From Aeromonas sp. FDAARGOS 1405 (GTDB lineage: Bacteria; Pseudomonadota; Gammaproteobacteria; Enterobacterales; Aeromonadaceae): 64,000 nucleotides of DNA. The stretch spans positions 4,287,001 through 4,351,000 of the forward strand of contig NZ_CP077311.1 in assembly GCF_019048265.1 (NCBI RefSeq). The letters are read 5' to 3'. Shown in pieces: positions 53,626-63,324 of the stretch. The first letter of the stretch is position 1. Every line of letters begins with the position of its first letter. The position numbers and the translations under genes are program-made. The notes under the pieces were generated by a model that was not told where the DNA came from, made no database searches, and was given only the letters and a program-made list of their open reading frames with translations.

Positions 53626-54378
53626 TTATGGTTCATAGAGACCAGAACGTGACTCAAGTAACATCTTCTCCAGCTGACCGCTGGCTTTCAGTTTGGCGAG
53701 GCCCCGATTGAAGGTTTTGATCAGCTCGTCAGCGTTGGCACGCTTGCGGCTGATCAACAGGTGACCTTCAACTTTCATCACGGGTTTTGAATGGGTTGCA
53801 AAGAGATCGACCGTGCTGGCCGGGTAGAACTGACGCAGGGAGTAGTAGCCGACATCTATGTTCTCCAGGGTCAGGTCGGCGCGGCCGGAGAGCAGCAGAT
53901 CAAAGCTCTGGCGCAGCCGGGTGACGAACTGCACCTGCAGCGGAACCTGTGCGATGGCTGCAAAAAAATCTGCATTGTAGGTATAGCCACTGACCGCAGC
54001 CAGCTTGCGATCCGCCAGATCCTGATAGCCACGCCATTCCAGCGGATCTGACTTGAGATAGAACCAGACGTAGGTTTCGCTCAGGATGGGATCGCTGTAG
54101 AGATGGGTTTTGCGCCGCTCGCTCGACTCATACCAGTGGACTGTGCCATCCACCACTCCCTCCTCCGACAAGCGAAAGGCCCGTTTCCAGGGAAGAAACT
54201 GGAACTTGACGCTCACCCCTTCACTCTTGAATGCCTCGCTCACCACATGAGGGATCAGCCCCTGATATTTGAGCGTCTCGGAACAGTAAGGAGGATACTC
54301 TCCCGTGGTCAGGGTCAGCTCCTGCGCCCAGAGCCCGTGGCAAAAAAGGCTCCCCGCCAGCAACCAGCTTATTTTCAT
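53626..54378 (-). CDS. Periplasmic solute-binding protein family 3-like
   Basis: The 250-residue protein has a signal peptide (LLAGSLFCHGLWA) and a fold typical of family 3 solute-binding proteins (GEYPPYCSETLKYQGLIPHVVSEAFK near the N-terminus, LADRKLAAVSGYTYN in the middle). No permease or ATPase is adjacent, so it may supply a distant transporter or act as a free-standing sensor-type protein. Such stand-alone members are common in Aeromonas and Vibrio relatives; the ligand is not predictable from the sequence. Confidence 0.85.
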   Translation of the reverse strand: MKISWLLAGSLFCHGLWAQELTLTTGEYPPYCSETLKYQGLIPHVVSEAFKSEGVSVKFQFLPWKRAFRLSEEGVVDGTVHWYESSERRKTHLYSDPILSETYVWFYLKSDPLEWRGYQDLADRKLAAVSGYTYNADFFAAIAQVPLQVQFVTRLRQSFDLLLSGRADLTLENIDVGYYSLRQFYPASTVDLFATHSKPVMKVEGHLLISRKRANADELIKTFNRGLAKLKASGQLEKMLLESRSGLYEP

Positions 54379-54503
54379 CCCGATGCCCTCTTGTTCTGTT
54401 TTCCCAACTATAGACCGCCCCCTTGAAAGGATTGCCGGATCGTCGGGGAACCGTTATGTTCCCCTTTTTCCAGGCGATCGCGCCGCGTCACAAGGATATG
54501 AAG

Positions 54504-56306
54504 ATGCCCAGGCTAGACAGCATTCACCTCTACCCCATCAAATCGACTGCAGGTATGCCGCTGGCTCGCGCCCGGGTGACCGAAGAGGGACTGGCAGGGG
54601 ATCGCCGCTACATGGTGGTCAAACCGGACGGCACCTTTATCACCGCCCGTACCCATCCCCAGCTGCAACAGGTCGTGGCCACCCCCATCGAAGGAGGCTT
54701 GCAACTGCGCTATCCGGGCTTTGAACCCCTCACCCTGCAAGAGGTCGACTTCAGCCGCACCCCGCAAGCTACCGGAGTCTGGAGCGACCGCTTTACCGCC
54801 CTGCACACCGACACCAAAGCCGATGGGTGGCTGAGCCGGGTGGCAGGGGAACCAGTGCAGCTGCTCTGGCTGGGTGAAACCTCTGATCGCTTTCGCGAGA
54901 AGACCGGCACCCGGGTCAGCTTTGCCGACGGTTATCCGCTGCTGCTGATAAGCCAGGCCTCCCTTGAGGATCTCAATCTGCGCTCCGATGCGCTGCACCA
55001 GATGAGCCAGTTCCGCACCAATCTGGTGGCAAGCAATACCCAGCCCTTCGAGGAGGACAGCTGGGTGCGTATCCGCATCGGCGAGGTGGAATTCAAGGTG
55101 GTCAAGCCCTGCAGCCGCTGCATCATGACCACGGTGGAAGCGGGCACCGATCGTTTCAACGCCCTGAAAGAGCCGCTGGCCACCCTTACCCGCTACCGCC
55201 GTGGCGAGGATGGCGAGGTCTACTTCGGCCAGAACCTGATCGCCCTGAACGAGGGATGGATTGAGGCAGGCAGCGAGATAGAAGTGCTGGAGCGCACCCG
55301 TCCGGTGGTCTATCCCGCCGCCGCTCCGAAGAAGCGGGAGCTGGTCTGCGTGGCCCGCGAACCGCTGGCGCGGGATCTGGAGACCTTCTGGTTCGAAGCC
55401 GCCGATGGCGAGCCTCTGCCCGACTACCTGCCGGGCCAGCATCTGCCCATCAGCCTCGATATCAAAAATGAACGGATCCAGCGCCGCTATACCCTGAGCT
55501 CTACGCCGGATCACCCGGAGCGTTACAGCATCAGCGTCAAAAAGGTGGAGGGGGGTCGCATCTCCCACTGGCTGCACCAGCAGTTGCAGGTGGGTGATCG
55601 GCTGCTGGCCGCCAACCCCGCTGGCGAGTTTCACTTAGGGGCCGAGCGCAACCTCCTGTTGCTCTCCGCAGGCTCCGGCGTCACCCCCATGCTGGCGATA
55701 GCCCGCACCCTGGCCCTTCGCGGGGAGCTGGAAGAGGTTCACTTTATGCACCTGTGCCGCAGCGAAGCGGACATTCCCGCCGCCAGCGAACTGCATGCCA
55801 TGGCGCAGCAGGGCATGACCCTCACCATTATCCTGAGCCAGCCGGGCAATCACTGGCAGGGGCTGCAAGGGCGACTCAATGATGAGCATCTGCGACTGGT
55901 CAAAGGGTTGGCCGAAAAAGAGGTCTTTATCTGCGGCCCCCACGGTTTTATGGCCGACGCGGCGTCGAAAGTAGCGGCCCTCGGCGTTCCGGCCGCACGG
56001 ATCAAACAGGAGAGTTTTGGCGGCGCCATTCTCTCGGTGGCCCGCCCCCATCAGGCGGTACAACTGCGTATCGGCGCCCAAGCCTTTACCGGCAACAATC
56101 AGGGCACTGTGCTGGATCAGGCCAACAAGCAAGGCGTAGAGCTGCCCTGGAGCTGCCGCGCCGGGATCTGCGGCAGTTGCAAACAGACGCTGATCTCGGG
56201 CGAGGTGGATCACCCCGACGCCCCCGCCATCAGTGCCGCCGAGCGGGCAGAGGGCAAAATCCTCACCTGCTGCGCCGTACCGCTCACAGACATCGTCATC
56301 AAATAA
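54504..56306 (+). CDS. YcbX-like MOSC protein fused to an FAD reductase and a 2Fe-2S ferredoxin
   Basis: The 600-residue protein contains a MOSC N-terminal barrel (1-100; HLYPIKSTAGMPLARARV), a MOSC domain (about 110-265) with the molybdenum-ligand-type C203 in VVKPCSRCIMTT, and a ferredoxin-reductase module. The module has FAD-binding RRYTLSSTPD, NAD-binding LLSAGSGVTPMLAIAR and CGPHGFMADA (about 285-510). A plant-type 2Fe-2S ferredoxin (about 520-600; CRAGICGSCKQTL and TCCAVP) ends the protein. E. coli YcbX (369 residues) has only MOSC and ferredoxin parts and reduces N-hydroxylated bases with a separate reductase. The start at 54504 has AAGGA at good spacing. Confidence 0.9.
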   Translation: MPRLDSIHLYPIKSTAGMPLARARVTEEGLAGDRRYMVVKPDGTFITARTHPQLQQVVATPIEGGLQLRYPGFEPLTLQEVDFSRTPQATGVWSDRFTALHTDTKADGWLSRVAGEPVQLLWLGETSDRFREKTGTRVSFADGYPLLLISQASLEDLNLRSDALHQMSQFRTNLVASNTQPFEEDSWVRIRIGEVEFKVVKPCSRCIMTTVEAGTDRFNALKEPLATLTRYRRGEDGEVYFGQNLIALNEGWIEAGSEIEVLERTRPVVYPAAAPKKRELVCVAREPLARDLETFWFEAADGEPLPDYLPGQHLPISLDIKNERIQRRYTLSSTPDHPERYSISVKKVEGGRISHWLHQQLQVGDRLLAANPAGEFHLGAERNLLLLSAGSGVTPMLAIARTLALRGELEEVHFMHLCRSEADIPAASELHAMAQQGMTLTIILSQPGNHWQGLQGRLNDEHLRLVKGLAEKEVFICGPHGFMADAASKVAALGVPAARIKQESFGGAILSVARPHQAVQLRIGAQAFTGNNQGTVLDQANKQGVELPWSCRAGICGSCKQTLISGEVDHPDAPAISAAERAEGKILTCCAVPLTDIVIK

Positions 56307-56458
56307 GGTGATCGAGCCACGAAAAGGCTGGCTGGGCCCCGATCCTGGCCGACCTTTTCCCCCCTGTCGACCCGCGGTTCCTCCATTCTCGTCTCTTTCT
56401 CGCCCCGCCTGCGCAACCATGCCGACGATGACTTCTATACTCACAGCAATAACAACAA

Positions 56459-56502
56459 AACCCCTCCGACGTAGCGGCCTTTGCCGTCTGACCAAGGGGG
56501 TT
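56459..56502 (+). other. Structured leader hairpin upstream of the chemoreceptor gene
   Basis: AACCCC (56459-56464) pairs with GGGGTT (56497-56502), enclosing GAC/GTC (56468-56470 with 56486-56488) and GGC/GCC (56476-56478 with 56483-56485) with a five-base bulge. It ends 28 bases before the ATG. It does not fit a riboswitch I can name. Confidence 0.4.
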
Positions 56503-56530
56503 ACCCGGTGAGAATAAGGACGCTCAAACC

Positions 56531-58243
56531 ATGGAACAGAACAAACCCGCCTTTCAACTCAACCTCTTGATCTCCGTGATCACCCTGATCCTGCTGTCAC
56601 TGGTGTTTTTCGCCTACAGCTGGGCGGGTAAACAACTGGAAGAGAGTTATCGACAACAATATCTCTCCTACCTGCTGGCCGACGAGCTGCGCCAATCCTC
56701 CGATGACCTGACCCGACTCGGTCGCACCTACGTCATCACCAAGGATCCAGCCTACGAGCAGCAGTACATGCGGATACTGGCCATTCGCAACGGCGAACAG
56801 CCGAGACCGGATGGCTACAACCGTATCTATTGGGATTTTGTCGCGGCCAACGGCCAGAATCCTCGCCCCGACAGCAATGTTCGCCGCGGCCTGATCGATC
56901 TGATGAAGGATGCTGGTTTCACCGATGCTGAACTCGCCAAGCTCAACGAGGCCAAGAACAACTCGGATGCACTGGTCAACACCGAGGTGGCTGCCTTCAA
57001 ACTGGTGCAGCAGACGGACGGTGATCTGGCCGCCAACCAGCAGAAGGCCATCGCCATGATGCATGACAAGGCCTATCACCAGAACAAGGGTCGCATCATG
57101 TCACCCATCGACGATTTCTACGTGATGATGGAGGGGCGCAACCAGGAGGCGGTCGAGAGTGCCACCGCCAATACCGACATGCTGCGCTACCTTTTTATCG
57201 CTCTGGGCCTGGTATTGATGTTCTTCCTCTGGCGCACCTATCGCTCCCTGCTCGATCTGGTGGGCACCTCGGTCGAACAGCTCAAGACCGATCTCCATCT
57301 GCTGGCGGAAGGGGATTTCTCCCGCCCCATCAAGGTGCCCCAAGGCTCGAAAGAGAGTCTTATCGGCCTGCTTGGCACCACACAGAGCACCCTCAAGGGG
57401 ATCATCGGCAAGGTATCCCACTCCACCGAGGAGTTGTCCAATTCGGCCGACAGCATCGCCCAGATAGCGGAGCAGACCGCCCAGTTCGCCACCGATCAGC
57501 AAACCAGTACCCAGACCATGGCCGCCGCCATCGAAGAGCTGGTGGTGAGCATCAGCCACCTCTCCGACAATGCCAGCCATGCAGACGAGCTCAGCAAGGT
57601 CTCAGCCGACACGCTGGAGGAGGGCTCCGGGGTCATCAAGGAGACGCTTGGCAGCATCGAGAATATCTCCACCACGGTCGGTGAAGCAGCCAGCACCATC
57701 GCAGAACTCAACAGCCATACCCAGCAGATCTCGGAGATCATCGGCGTGATCCGCGGCATCGCCGATCAGACCAACCTGCTGGCCCTCAACGCGGCTATCG
57801 AGGCGGCGCGGGCCGGTGAGCAGGGACGTGGCTTTGCGGTGGTTGCCGACGAAGTACGCAATCTGGCCAGCCGCTCGGCGGCCTCGACCCAGCAGATCAC
57901 CGGGATGATCAGCAAGATCCAGAGCGGGGCGGATGCCTCTATCCGCAGCATGGAGAACACGGTCAACAACGTCTCCCGCGGGGTCACACTGGCCAACCAG
58001 ACCGGGCAGGCAATCGCCAGCATCCAGAGCCACGCCTCCAATCTCACCGGTCTGATGGGAGAGATCAGCCACACCCTGCGCGAGCAGTCCACCGCCGCCA
58101 ACGAGGTGGTCTCTACCGTCGGCAACATCACCTCCCTCTCGGAACAATCGGGGGATGCCGCCCGCCACGTGTCCCAAGAGGCAGCCAAGCTCAAGCAGCT
58201 GTCACGGGTGCTGCGCCAGGAGATGGGGCACTTCAAGCTTTAA
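56531..58243 (+). CDS. Methyl-accepting chemotaxis protein
   Basis: The 570-residue receptor has a transmembrane helix at about 11-32, a periplasmic sensing region (about 33-215, mainly helical), a second transmembrane helix (about 217-236) and a HAMP-type linker. The cytoplasmic signalling domain ends in the hairpin tip [40 protein letters not shown]. It binds CheA and CheW and controls flagellar rotation. The ligand is unknown; the sensing region shows no Cache motif that I recognise. AAGGA lies ten bases upstream of the ATG. A terminator follows. Confidence 0.94.
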   Translation: MEQNKPAFQLNLLISVITLILLSLVFFAYSWAGKQLEESYRQQYLSYLLADELRQSSDDLTRLGRTYVITKDPAYEQQYMRILAIRNGEQPRPDGYNRIYWDFVAANGQNPRPDSNVRRGLIDLMKDAGFTDAELAKLNEAKNNSDALVNTEVAAFKLVQQTDGDLAANQQKAIAMMHDKAYHQNKGRIMSPIDDFYVMMEGRNQEAVESATANTDMLRYLFIALGLVLMFFLWRTYRSLLDLVGTSVEQLKTDLHLLAEGDFSRPIKVPQGSKESLIGLLGTTQSTLKGIIGKVSHSTEELSNSADSIAQIAEQTAQFATDQQTSTQTMAAAIEELVVSISHLSDNASHADELSKVSADTLEEGSGVIKETLGSIENISTTVGEAASTIAELNSHTQQISEIIGVIRGIADQTNLLALNAAIEAARAGEQGRGFAVVADEVRNLASRSAASTQQITGMISKIQSGADASIRSMENTVNNVSRGVTLANQTGQAIASIQSHASNLTGLMGEISHTLREQSTAANEVVSTVGNITSLSEQSGDAARHVSQEAAKLKQLSRVLRQEMGHFKL

Positions 58244-58258
58244 AGAAGGCTGCAAAAC

Positions 58259-58290
58259 AAAACGGCTGCCCCAAGGCAGCCGTTTTTTAT
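58259..58290. terminator. Terminator between the chemoreceptor gene and htpX
   Basis: AACGGCTGCC pairs with GGCAGCCGTT (58261-58270 with 58275-58284), with A and T runs on both sides. The flanking genes converge. Confidence 0.92.
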
Positions 58291-58320
58291 GCGGGGTTAT
58301 CCCCTGTCATTCAGTATCTA

Positions 58321-59193
58321 TCAACCACGCAGGGCGGCGATACGCTGCTCAATGGGCGGGTGGCTCATGAACAGTTCGCTCATGGAGCGCTTGCCGTTGA
58401 TGCCAAAGGCCATCATGGAGCCTTCCAGCTGCGGCTCGGCACCGCGGGAGAGGCGCTCAAGGGCGGCAATCATCTTGTCGCGACCTGCCAGCTTGGCGGC
58501 ACCGGCATCGGCACGGAACTCGCGCTGACGGCTGAACCACATGACGATGATGGAGGCCAGAATGCCGAACAACATCTCCAGCACAAACACGGTGATCATG
58601 TAGGCAAAACCACCGGTGCTGCTGCTCTCTTCCTCGTTGTTGGAACTGAAGAAGTTGCTGATGACGCCAGCCACGATGCGGGCGAAGAACATCACGAAGG
58701 TGTTCACCACCCCCTGGATCAGGGTCAGGGTCACCATGTCGCCGTTGGCAACGTGGCTCACCTCGTGGGCCAGTACCGCTTCCGCCTCGTCACGGCTCAT
58801 GCTGTAGAGCAGGCCGGAGGAGACCGCCACCAGCGAATCATCTCGGCGGGCGCCGGTCGCAAAGGCGTTCATCTCGGGAGAGTCGTAGATCCCCACTTCC
58901 GGCATCTTGATACCCGCTTCGCGGGCCTGACGGGCAACAGTGCTCACCAGCCAGTGCTCGGTCTCGTTACGGGGTTGCTCGATGACCTGGACGCCATAGC
59001 TGCGCTTGGCCATCCACTTGGACATCAGCAAGGAGATAAAGGAACCCCCAAAACCGAACACGGCACAGAACATCAACAGCCCGGAAATGCTGGACTTGTT
59101 GATCCCCAGAACCGAGAACAGGATATTGAGTACCACCCCCAGCACCAGCATGACGGCCAGGTTGGTCACCAGGAATAGCATAATTCGCTTCAT
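58321..59193 (-). CDS. htpX: Protease HtpX (M48 zinc metalloprotease)
   Basis: HtpX is an inner-membrane zinc protease that degrades damaged membrane proteins. The 290-residue protein has two N-terminal helices (about 3-25 and 35-58), the zinc motif in [14 protein letters not shown], further helices at about 155-215 and the third ligand region [15 protein letters not shown]. The length fits E. coli (293). It is monocistronic, with AAGGAG upstream of its start. Confidence 0.95.
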   Translation of the reverse strand: MKRIMLFLVTNLAVMLVLGVVLNILFSVLGINKSSISGLLMFCAVFGFGGSFISLLMSKWMAKRSYGVQVIEQPRNETEHWLVSTVARQAREAGIKMPEVGIYDSPEMNAFATGARRDDSLVAVSSGLLYSMSRDEAEAVLAHEVSHVANGDMVTLTLIQGVVNTFVMFFARIVAGVISNFFSSNNEEESSSTGGFAYMITVFVLEMLFGILASIIVMWFSRQREFRADAGAAKLAGRDKMIAALERLSRGAEPQLEGSMMAFGINGKRSMSELFMSHPPIEQRIAALRG

Positions 59194-59303
59194 ATAGACT
59201 CCTTGTGAGAATTAAAGACACGGAGAGAGATCACTCGACCTCCCTATCTCCATGTTATGGATGAATTTTAGGGAGACTCGATGAATGTTCGCTGAATGTG
59301 ACG

Positions 59304-59981
59304 TCACAAGAGCGGAGAGATATCAAGCCGCCCCTGCAAATCAGCCTCAAATGGATTGTTTATAAAGGGAATTTCCCCCAGAAACGGGGCCGGTAACATC
59401 CCCCTCAGGGTGTCCAGATTTTCCTGATAGTGGCTCATGGCACTGTGAAGGCGATTAATAACCCATCCCGCCACTGGCAACCGATCGTTGCGAATGGCAG
59501 CAAAGGTGAGCAGTGCATGGTTGAGACAGCCCAGTTTGGCCCCCACCACCAAAATCACCGGCATGTTCTCCTGCTTCACCCAATCCGACAGCAGATGCTT
59601 GCGATCCAGCGGCAGATACCAGCCCCCCGCCCCTTCCACTACTGCAAGCTCGGCCCCTGCCTGTTCAATCTTGCGCAGCCCCTCGCTCAGCCCCTGCATG
59701 GTAATGGGCTGGCGCGCCTCGCTGGCAGCGATATGGGGCGCAATCGGCGGCTCATAGGCAAAGGGATTGACCACCTCATAAGGCAGCTGAACACTCGCCG
59801 CCTCCTGCAACAGAACAGCGTCGAGGTTGCGCAATCCATCGGGTGTTCGGGCACACCCTGCCGAGACAGGCTTGTAGCCGGCACAGCGGATCCCCTGTGC
59901 GCTGAATTCGCGCAGCAGAGTGCGTGCCACCAGCGTCTTGCCCGCATCGGTATCTGTGCCGGTGATAAAGAATGATTTCAT
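59304..59981 (-). CDS. bioD: Dethiobiotin synthetase
   Basis: BioD closes the ureido ring of biotin from 7,8-diaminopelargonic acid using CO2 and ATP. The 225-residue protein has the P-loop TGTDTDAGKTLVAR, GYKPVSAGC, EGAGGWYLPL and ILVVGAKLGCLNHALL. It is the last gene of the bioBFCD operon, 60 bases after bioC. Confidence 0.95.
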   Translation of the reverse strand: MKSFFITGTDTDAGKTLVARTLLREFSAQGIRCAGYKPVSAGCARTPDGLRNLDAVLLQEAASVQLPYEVVNPFAYEPPIAPHIAASEARQPITMQGLSEGLRKIEQAGAELAVVEGAGGWYLPLDRKHLLSDWVKQENMPVILVVGAKLGCLNHALLTFAAIRNDRLPVAGWVINRLHSAMSHYQENLDTLRGMLPAPFLGEIPFINNPFEADLQGRLDISPLL

Positions 59982-60041
59982 ATGGTTCTCTCCTTGGCAG
60001 GGAGTGGCTCACTGCCCTGCACACACTGCAATTCCCGGCGC

Positions 60042-60857
60042 TCAGCGAGGCTTGCTGAGGCGACCGAGACACACCCGATAACTGGCGACCAACCTGCCAC
60101 CGGGCTGGCGAAATGCTTCATATGCCTGAGCCAGCTGCTGCAATCTGGCGCGACCGCTCAGACCGGCTGGGGCGGCGCCCCCTTGATTGTCGTTGATCTG
60201 ATTGGCCCCAATCCCCTTGAGATCGCGCAACAACTGCGGCAATTCAAGATAGGCGAGATCCCAGGTGATACAACGCAGCTCGGGAGCAGATACCCCGGCG
60301 CTAGCCAGCGCCTGCTCCAATTGTGGCAGGCTGAGGAAGCGATTGACATGGGCGCGACCATCAAGCTGCTGCCAGGCGGCTCGCAACTGCCAGAGCGACT
60401 CATCGAGCAGGGTCGAGAAAAAGATCTGGCCGCCCGGTTTGACCACCCGAAGCAGCTCGCCAAAAGCCTGGGCCGGACGCTCGCACCACTGCAACGCCAG
60501 ACTGGAGAAAACCCAGTCGAACGAGTTATCGGCGAAAGGAAGCTGCTCCGCATCGCCGCAGAGCAGGCGAGCACCGCTGCCACGCAAGGCGGCCTGCGCC
60601 AGCATGCCGGGGGCGAGATCAAGCCCCACCAGCTGGTGACAACGGTTCGCCAGTTGGGGCAAGAAAAAGCCGGTGCCGCAGCCCAGATCCAGCCCGCTCA
60701 CCGTCAGATCAGTGCCAACCAGCCTGTCTGGCATCCATTCCAGCAGCGCCTGACCCACCTCCTGCTGAAAGCGGGCATGGGCATCGTAATGACGAGCGGC
60801 GGCGCCGAAACGGCGAGCAAGCTGCGCCTTGTCGACCGTTTGAAAACGCTCAGCCAT
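60042..60857 (-). CDS. bioC: Malonyl-ACP O-methyltransferase
   Basis: BioC methylates malonyl-ACP so that fatty-acid synthesis can build the pimeloyl chain of biotin. The ATG at 60857 gives 271 residues with the SAM-binding motif LDLGCGTGFFLPQL and the downstream acidic loop VGLDLAPGML. Its start overlaps the bioF stop by eight bases. An in-frame start at 60944 lies inside bioF and is not credible. No bioH is seen in this window. Confidence 0.94.
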   Translation of the reverse strand: MAERFQTVDKAQLARRFGAAARHYDAHARFQQEVGQALLEWMPDRLVGTDLTVSGLDLGCGTGFFLPQLANRCHQLVGLDLAPGMLAQAALRGSGARLLCGDAEQLPFADNSFDWVFSSLALQWCERPAQAFGELLRVVKPGGQIFFSTLLDESLWQLRAAWQQLDGRAHVNRFLSLPQLEQALASAGVSAPELRCITWDLAYLELPQLLRDLKGIGANQINDNQGGAAPAGLSGRARLQQLAQAYEAFRQPGGRLVASYRVCLGRLSKPR

Positions 60858-62046
60858 AGTGAGCCTCCCCAAGCGTTGTAACTGAAGGGCTGACCCCCAA
60901 GGCATCGAGCAGGCGATCCACATCCTGCTCGCGGTGAGCCGCACTCAGGGTGATGCGCAGCCGGGCCGTACCGACCGGCACAGTGGGCGGGCGGATGGCG
61001 CTCACCCAGACGCCGCGCTCCCGCAGCCGTTCAGCCAGTTGCAGAGCGGTGCTGCTCTCCCCCACCAGCAGCGGCTGGATCGGGGTATCGCTCGCGCCAA
61101 GCTGCCAACCCAACGCCTCTGCCCCTTGCCGGAAGCGAGCGATCAGCTGGCCAAGATGGGCGCGGGACTCATCAGCCGCGCGCACCAGTTCGATGCTCTT
61201 GCTGACCGCGCAAGCCTGCGCGGCGGGCATATGGGTGCTGTAGACATAGTGGCGGGCAAAGTTGACCAGATACTCCACCAGCTCGCGACTGCCGCCGACA
61301 AAGGCACCGGCGACGCCAAGCGACTTGCCAAAAGTGCCCATCTGGATATGTACGCTGGCAGGTTGAACCCCTTGTGCCGCCAGGGTGCCGCGCCCCTCGG
61401 ATCCCAGCACACCAAGACCATGGGCATCGTCGATCATCAACCAGTTGCCGCTTTGGGCGGCGAGGGTTGCGAGCTCGCGCCAAGGGCCCTGATCCCCGTC
61501 CATGCTGAACACCCCTTCCGAGACAATCAGTCCGCGATTTGGCTCAAGCTGCCGTTCAAGGGCCGCCATGTCGTTGTGGGCAAAGCGCTTCATCTTGCAG
61601 GGGAGCTGGCTGCCCATCTCCTGCAGGGAGGCGTGGTTGAGTTTGTCCTGCCACAGCAGATGATCCTTGCCGAGCAGGGCTTTGAGCACCGCCTGATTGG
61701 CGGAAAAACCGCAGTTGAAGAGCAGCACCGCCTCCACCCCGAGCCACTCGGCCAGGGTCTTCTCAAGCTCTTGGTGGGCATGACTGTAACCGGTCACCAG
61801 CGGCGAGGCGCCGGAGCCCGTGCCATAACGTTCAATCCCCGCGTTGAAGGCGGCCTTGATGGCGCCGTGATCCGCCAGTCCCAGATAGTCGTTGGCGGAA
61901 AAGTTGAGGTAGTCGCGCCCCGCAACCCTGAGCCGCCCGCCACTCGCCCCGTCGGTCGCGATGCGGTTGCGGAGCAGGCCGGCCTGCTCGCGCTCGACCA
62001 GAGCCGTGCCCAGCACAAAGGGGCCCGTTACTGCAGGGCCGTTCAT
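60850..62046 (-). CDS. bioF: 8-amino-7-oxononanoate synthase
   Basis: BioF condenses pimeloyl-ACP with alanine, the first ring-forming step of biotin synthesis. The 398-residue PLP enzyme has [13 protein letters not shown], the PLP-binding [15 protein letters not shown] and the Schiff-base lysine in [13 protein letters not shown]. Its ATG overlaps the bioB stop (ATGA), and its own stop overlaps bioC, so translation is coupled along the operon. Confidence 0.96.
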   Translation of the reverse strand: MNGPAVTGPFVLGTALVEREQAGLLRNRIATDGASGGRLRVAGRDYLNFSANDYLGLADHGAIKAAFNAGIERYGTGSGASPLVTGYSHAHQELEKTLAEWLGVEAVLLFNCGFSANQAVLKALLGKDHLLWQDKLNHASLQEMGSQLPCKMKRFAHNDMAALERQLEPNRGLIVSEGVFSMDGDQGPWRELATLAAQSGNWLMIDDAHGLGVLGSEGRGTLAAQGVQPASVHIQMGTFGKSLGVAGAFVGGSRELVEYLVNFARHYVYSTHMPAAQACAVSKSIELVRAADESRAHLGQLIARFRQGAEALGWQLGASDTPIQPLLVGESSTALQLAERLRERGVWVSAIRPPTVPVGTARLRITLSAAHREQDVDRLLDALGVSPSVTTLGEAHYG

Positions 62047-63131
62047 GACCGCGCAGCCCCTGCACGGGGGCGGGTGGCGTCATAAAACATCTCGGCAGGC
62101 TCGCTCTGGCGACTCACCTCGGCCAGCAGTTCCTCTTCTTGAACCTGATCCGGCTTCTGGGCCCGCTGGGCAGGGCGAATGCCGAGCCGCTTGAACAGCT
62201 GCATATCGCTGTTTTCGTCCGGGTTGGGGGTGGTCAGCAACTTGCAGCCATAGAAAATGGAGTTGGCCCCGGCCATAAAACACATGGCCTGCATCTGCTC
62301 ATTCATCTTCTCCCGCCCGGCTGAGAGGCGCACATGGGAGGCGGGCATCATGATCCGTGCCACGGCGATGGTGCGGATAAATTCGAACGGATCGAGGTTC
62401 TCCTGATCCTCCAGCGGCGTTCCCTTCACCTTGACCAGCATGTTGATGGGCACACTCTCCGGGTGCCGCGGCAGGTTGGCGAGCGCCATCAAGAGGCCCG
62501 CACGGTCTTTGGCCTGCTCGCCCATGCCGACGATACCGCCGGAGCACACCTTCATCCCGGCACCGCGCACATGCTCCAGGGTATCGAGTCGATCCTGATA
62601 GGTGCGGGTAGAGATGATCTCGCCGTAAAACTCGGGCGAGGTATCGAGGTTGTGGTTGTAGTAATCGAGCCCCGCGGCCCCCAGACGCGCCGCCTGATCG
62701 GCGGTGAGCATCCCGAGCGTCATGCAGGTCTCCATCCCCAGCCCGCGCACCTCCTCGATCATCCGGATGATGTAGGGCATGTCCTTCTCTTTGGGGTTGC
62801 GCCAGGCGGCCCCCATGCAAAAGCGTGACGAGCCGTTGGCCTTGGCTTCGCGGGCCCGCTCCAGCACCTTCTCCACCTCCATCAGCCGCTCGGCCTCAAG
62901 ACCGGTGTGGTAACGGGCGCTCTGGGGGCAGTATTTGCAATCTTCCGGGCAGGCGCCGGTCTTGATGGAGAGCAAAGTGCTCACCTGCACTTCGTTCGGG
63001 TCAAAGTGGGCGCGGTGGACGGTCTGGGCCTGAAACAGCAGATCGTTGAATGGCAGGGCAAACAGGGCCTGAACCTCGGCGAGAGTCCAGTCATGACGAA
63101 GGGCGTGACCGCCCGCGGTGAGAGCATTCAT
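62043..63131 (-). CDS. bioB: Biotin synthase
   Basis: BioB is a radical-SAM enzyme that inserts sulphur into dethiobiotin. The 362-residue protein has the SAM-cluster motif CPEDCKYC, the [10 protein letters not shown] segment, YYNHNLDTS and the sulphur-donor cluster region [10 protein letters not shown]. The ATG at 63131 agrees with the family start; an upstream reading from 63356 runs through the control region. It is the first gene of bioBFCD and diverges from bioA. Flavodoxin, its electron donor, is encoded at 19889-20413. Confidence 0.96.
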   Translation of the reverse strand: MNALTAGGHALRHDWTLAEVQALFALPFNDLLFQAQTVHRAHFDPNEVQVSTLLSIKTGACPEDCKYCPQSARYHTGLEAERLMEVEKVLERAREAKANGSSRFCMGAAWRNPKEKDMPYIIRMIEEVRGLGMETCMTLGMLTADQAARLGAAGLDYYNHNLDTSPEFYGEIISTRTYQDRLDTLEHVRGAGMKVCSGGIVGMGEQAKDRAGLLMALANLPRHPESVPINMLVKVKGTPLEDQENLDPFEFIRTIAVARIMMPASHVRLSAGREKMNEQMQAMCFMAGANSIFYGCKLLTTPNPDENSDMQLFKRLGIRPAQRAQKPDQVQEEELLAEVSRQSEPAEMFYDATRPRAGAARS

Positions 63132-63279
63132 ACATGGCTTCCGGTTGTTATTAGTGGGATCCTGCGCCCGCCATCTTGGGATGGACGGCCACAAAACCCG
63201 CCGCCGGGCCTGCGCGCTCAGGGTTATGCGCAGTGCCAAGTGGCTGAAATTGTTGGCTAGTGTAGAGAGCACGCGTAGA

Positions 63280-63313
63280 CTGTCAACACCGACCAGATCA
63301 AACAAATTGACAA
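63280..63313. promoter_or_regulatory. Predicted BirA operator between bioB and bioA
   Basis: CTGTCAAC (63280-63287) and ATTGACAA (63306-63313) form an inverted repeat separated by 18 bases. The same 18-base spacing separates TTGTAAAC and GTTTACAA in the E. coli bio operator. Biotinyl-AMP-bound BirA would therefore repress both divergent transcripts. The right half ends 11 bases before the bioA start. Confidence 0.7.
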
Positions 63314-63324
63314 CAGAACAACAA

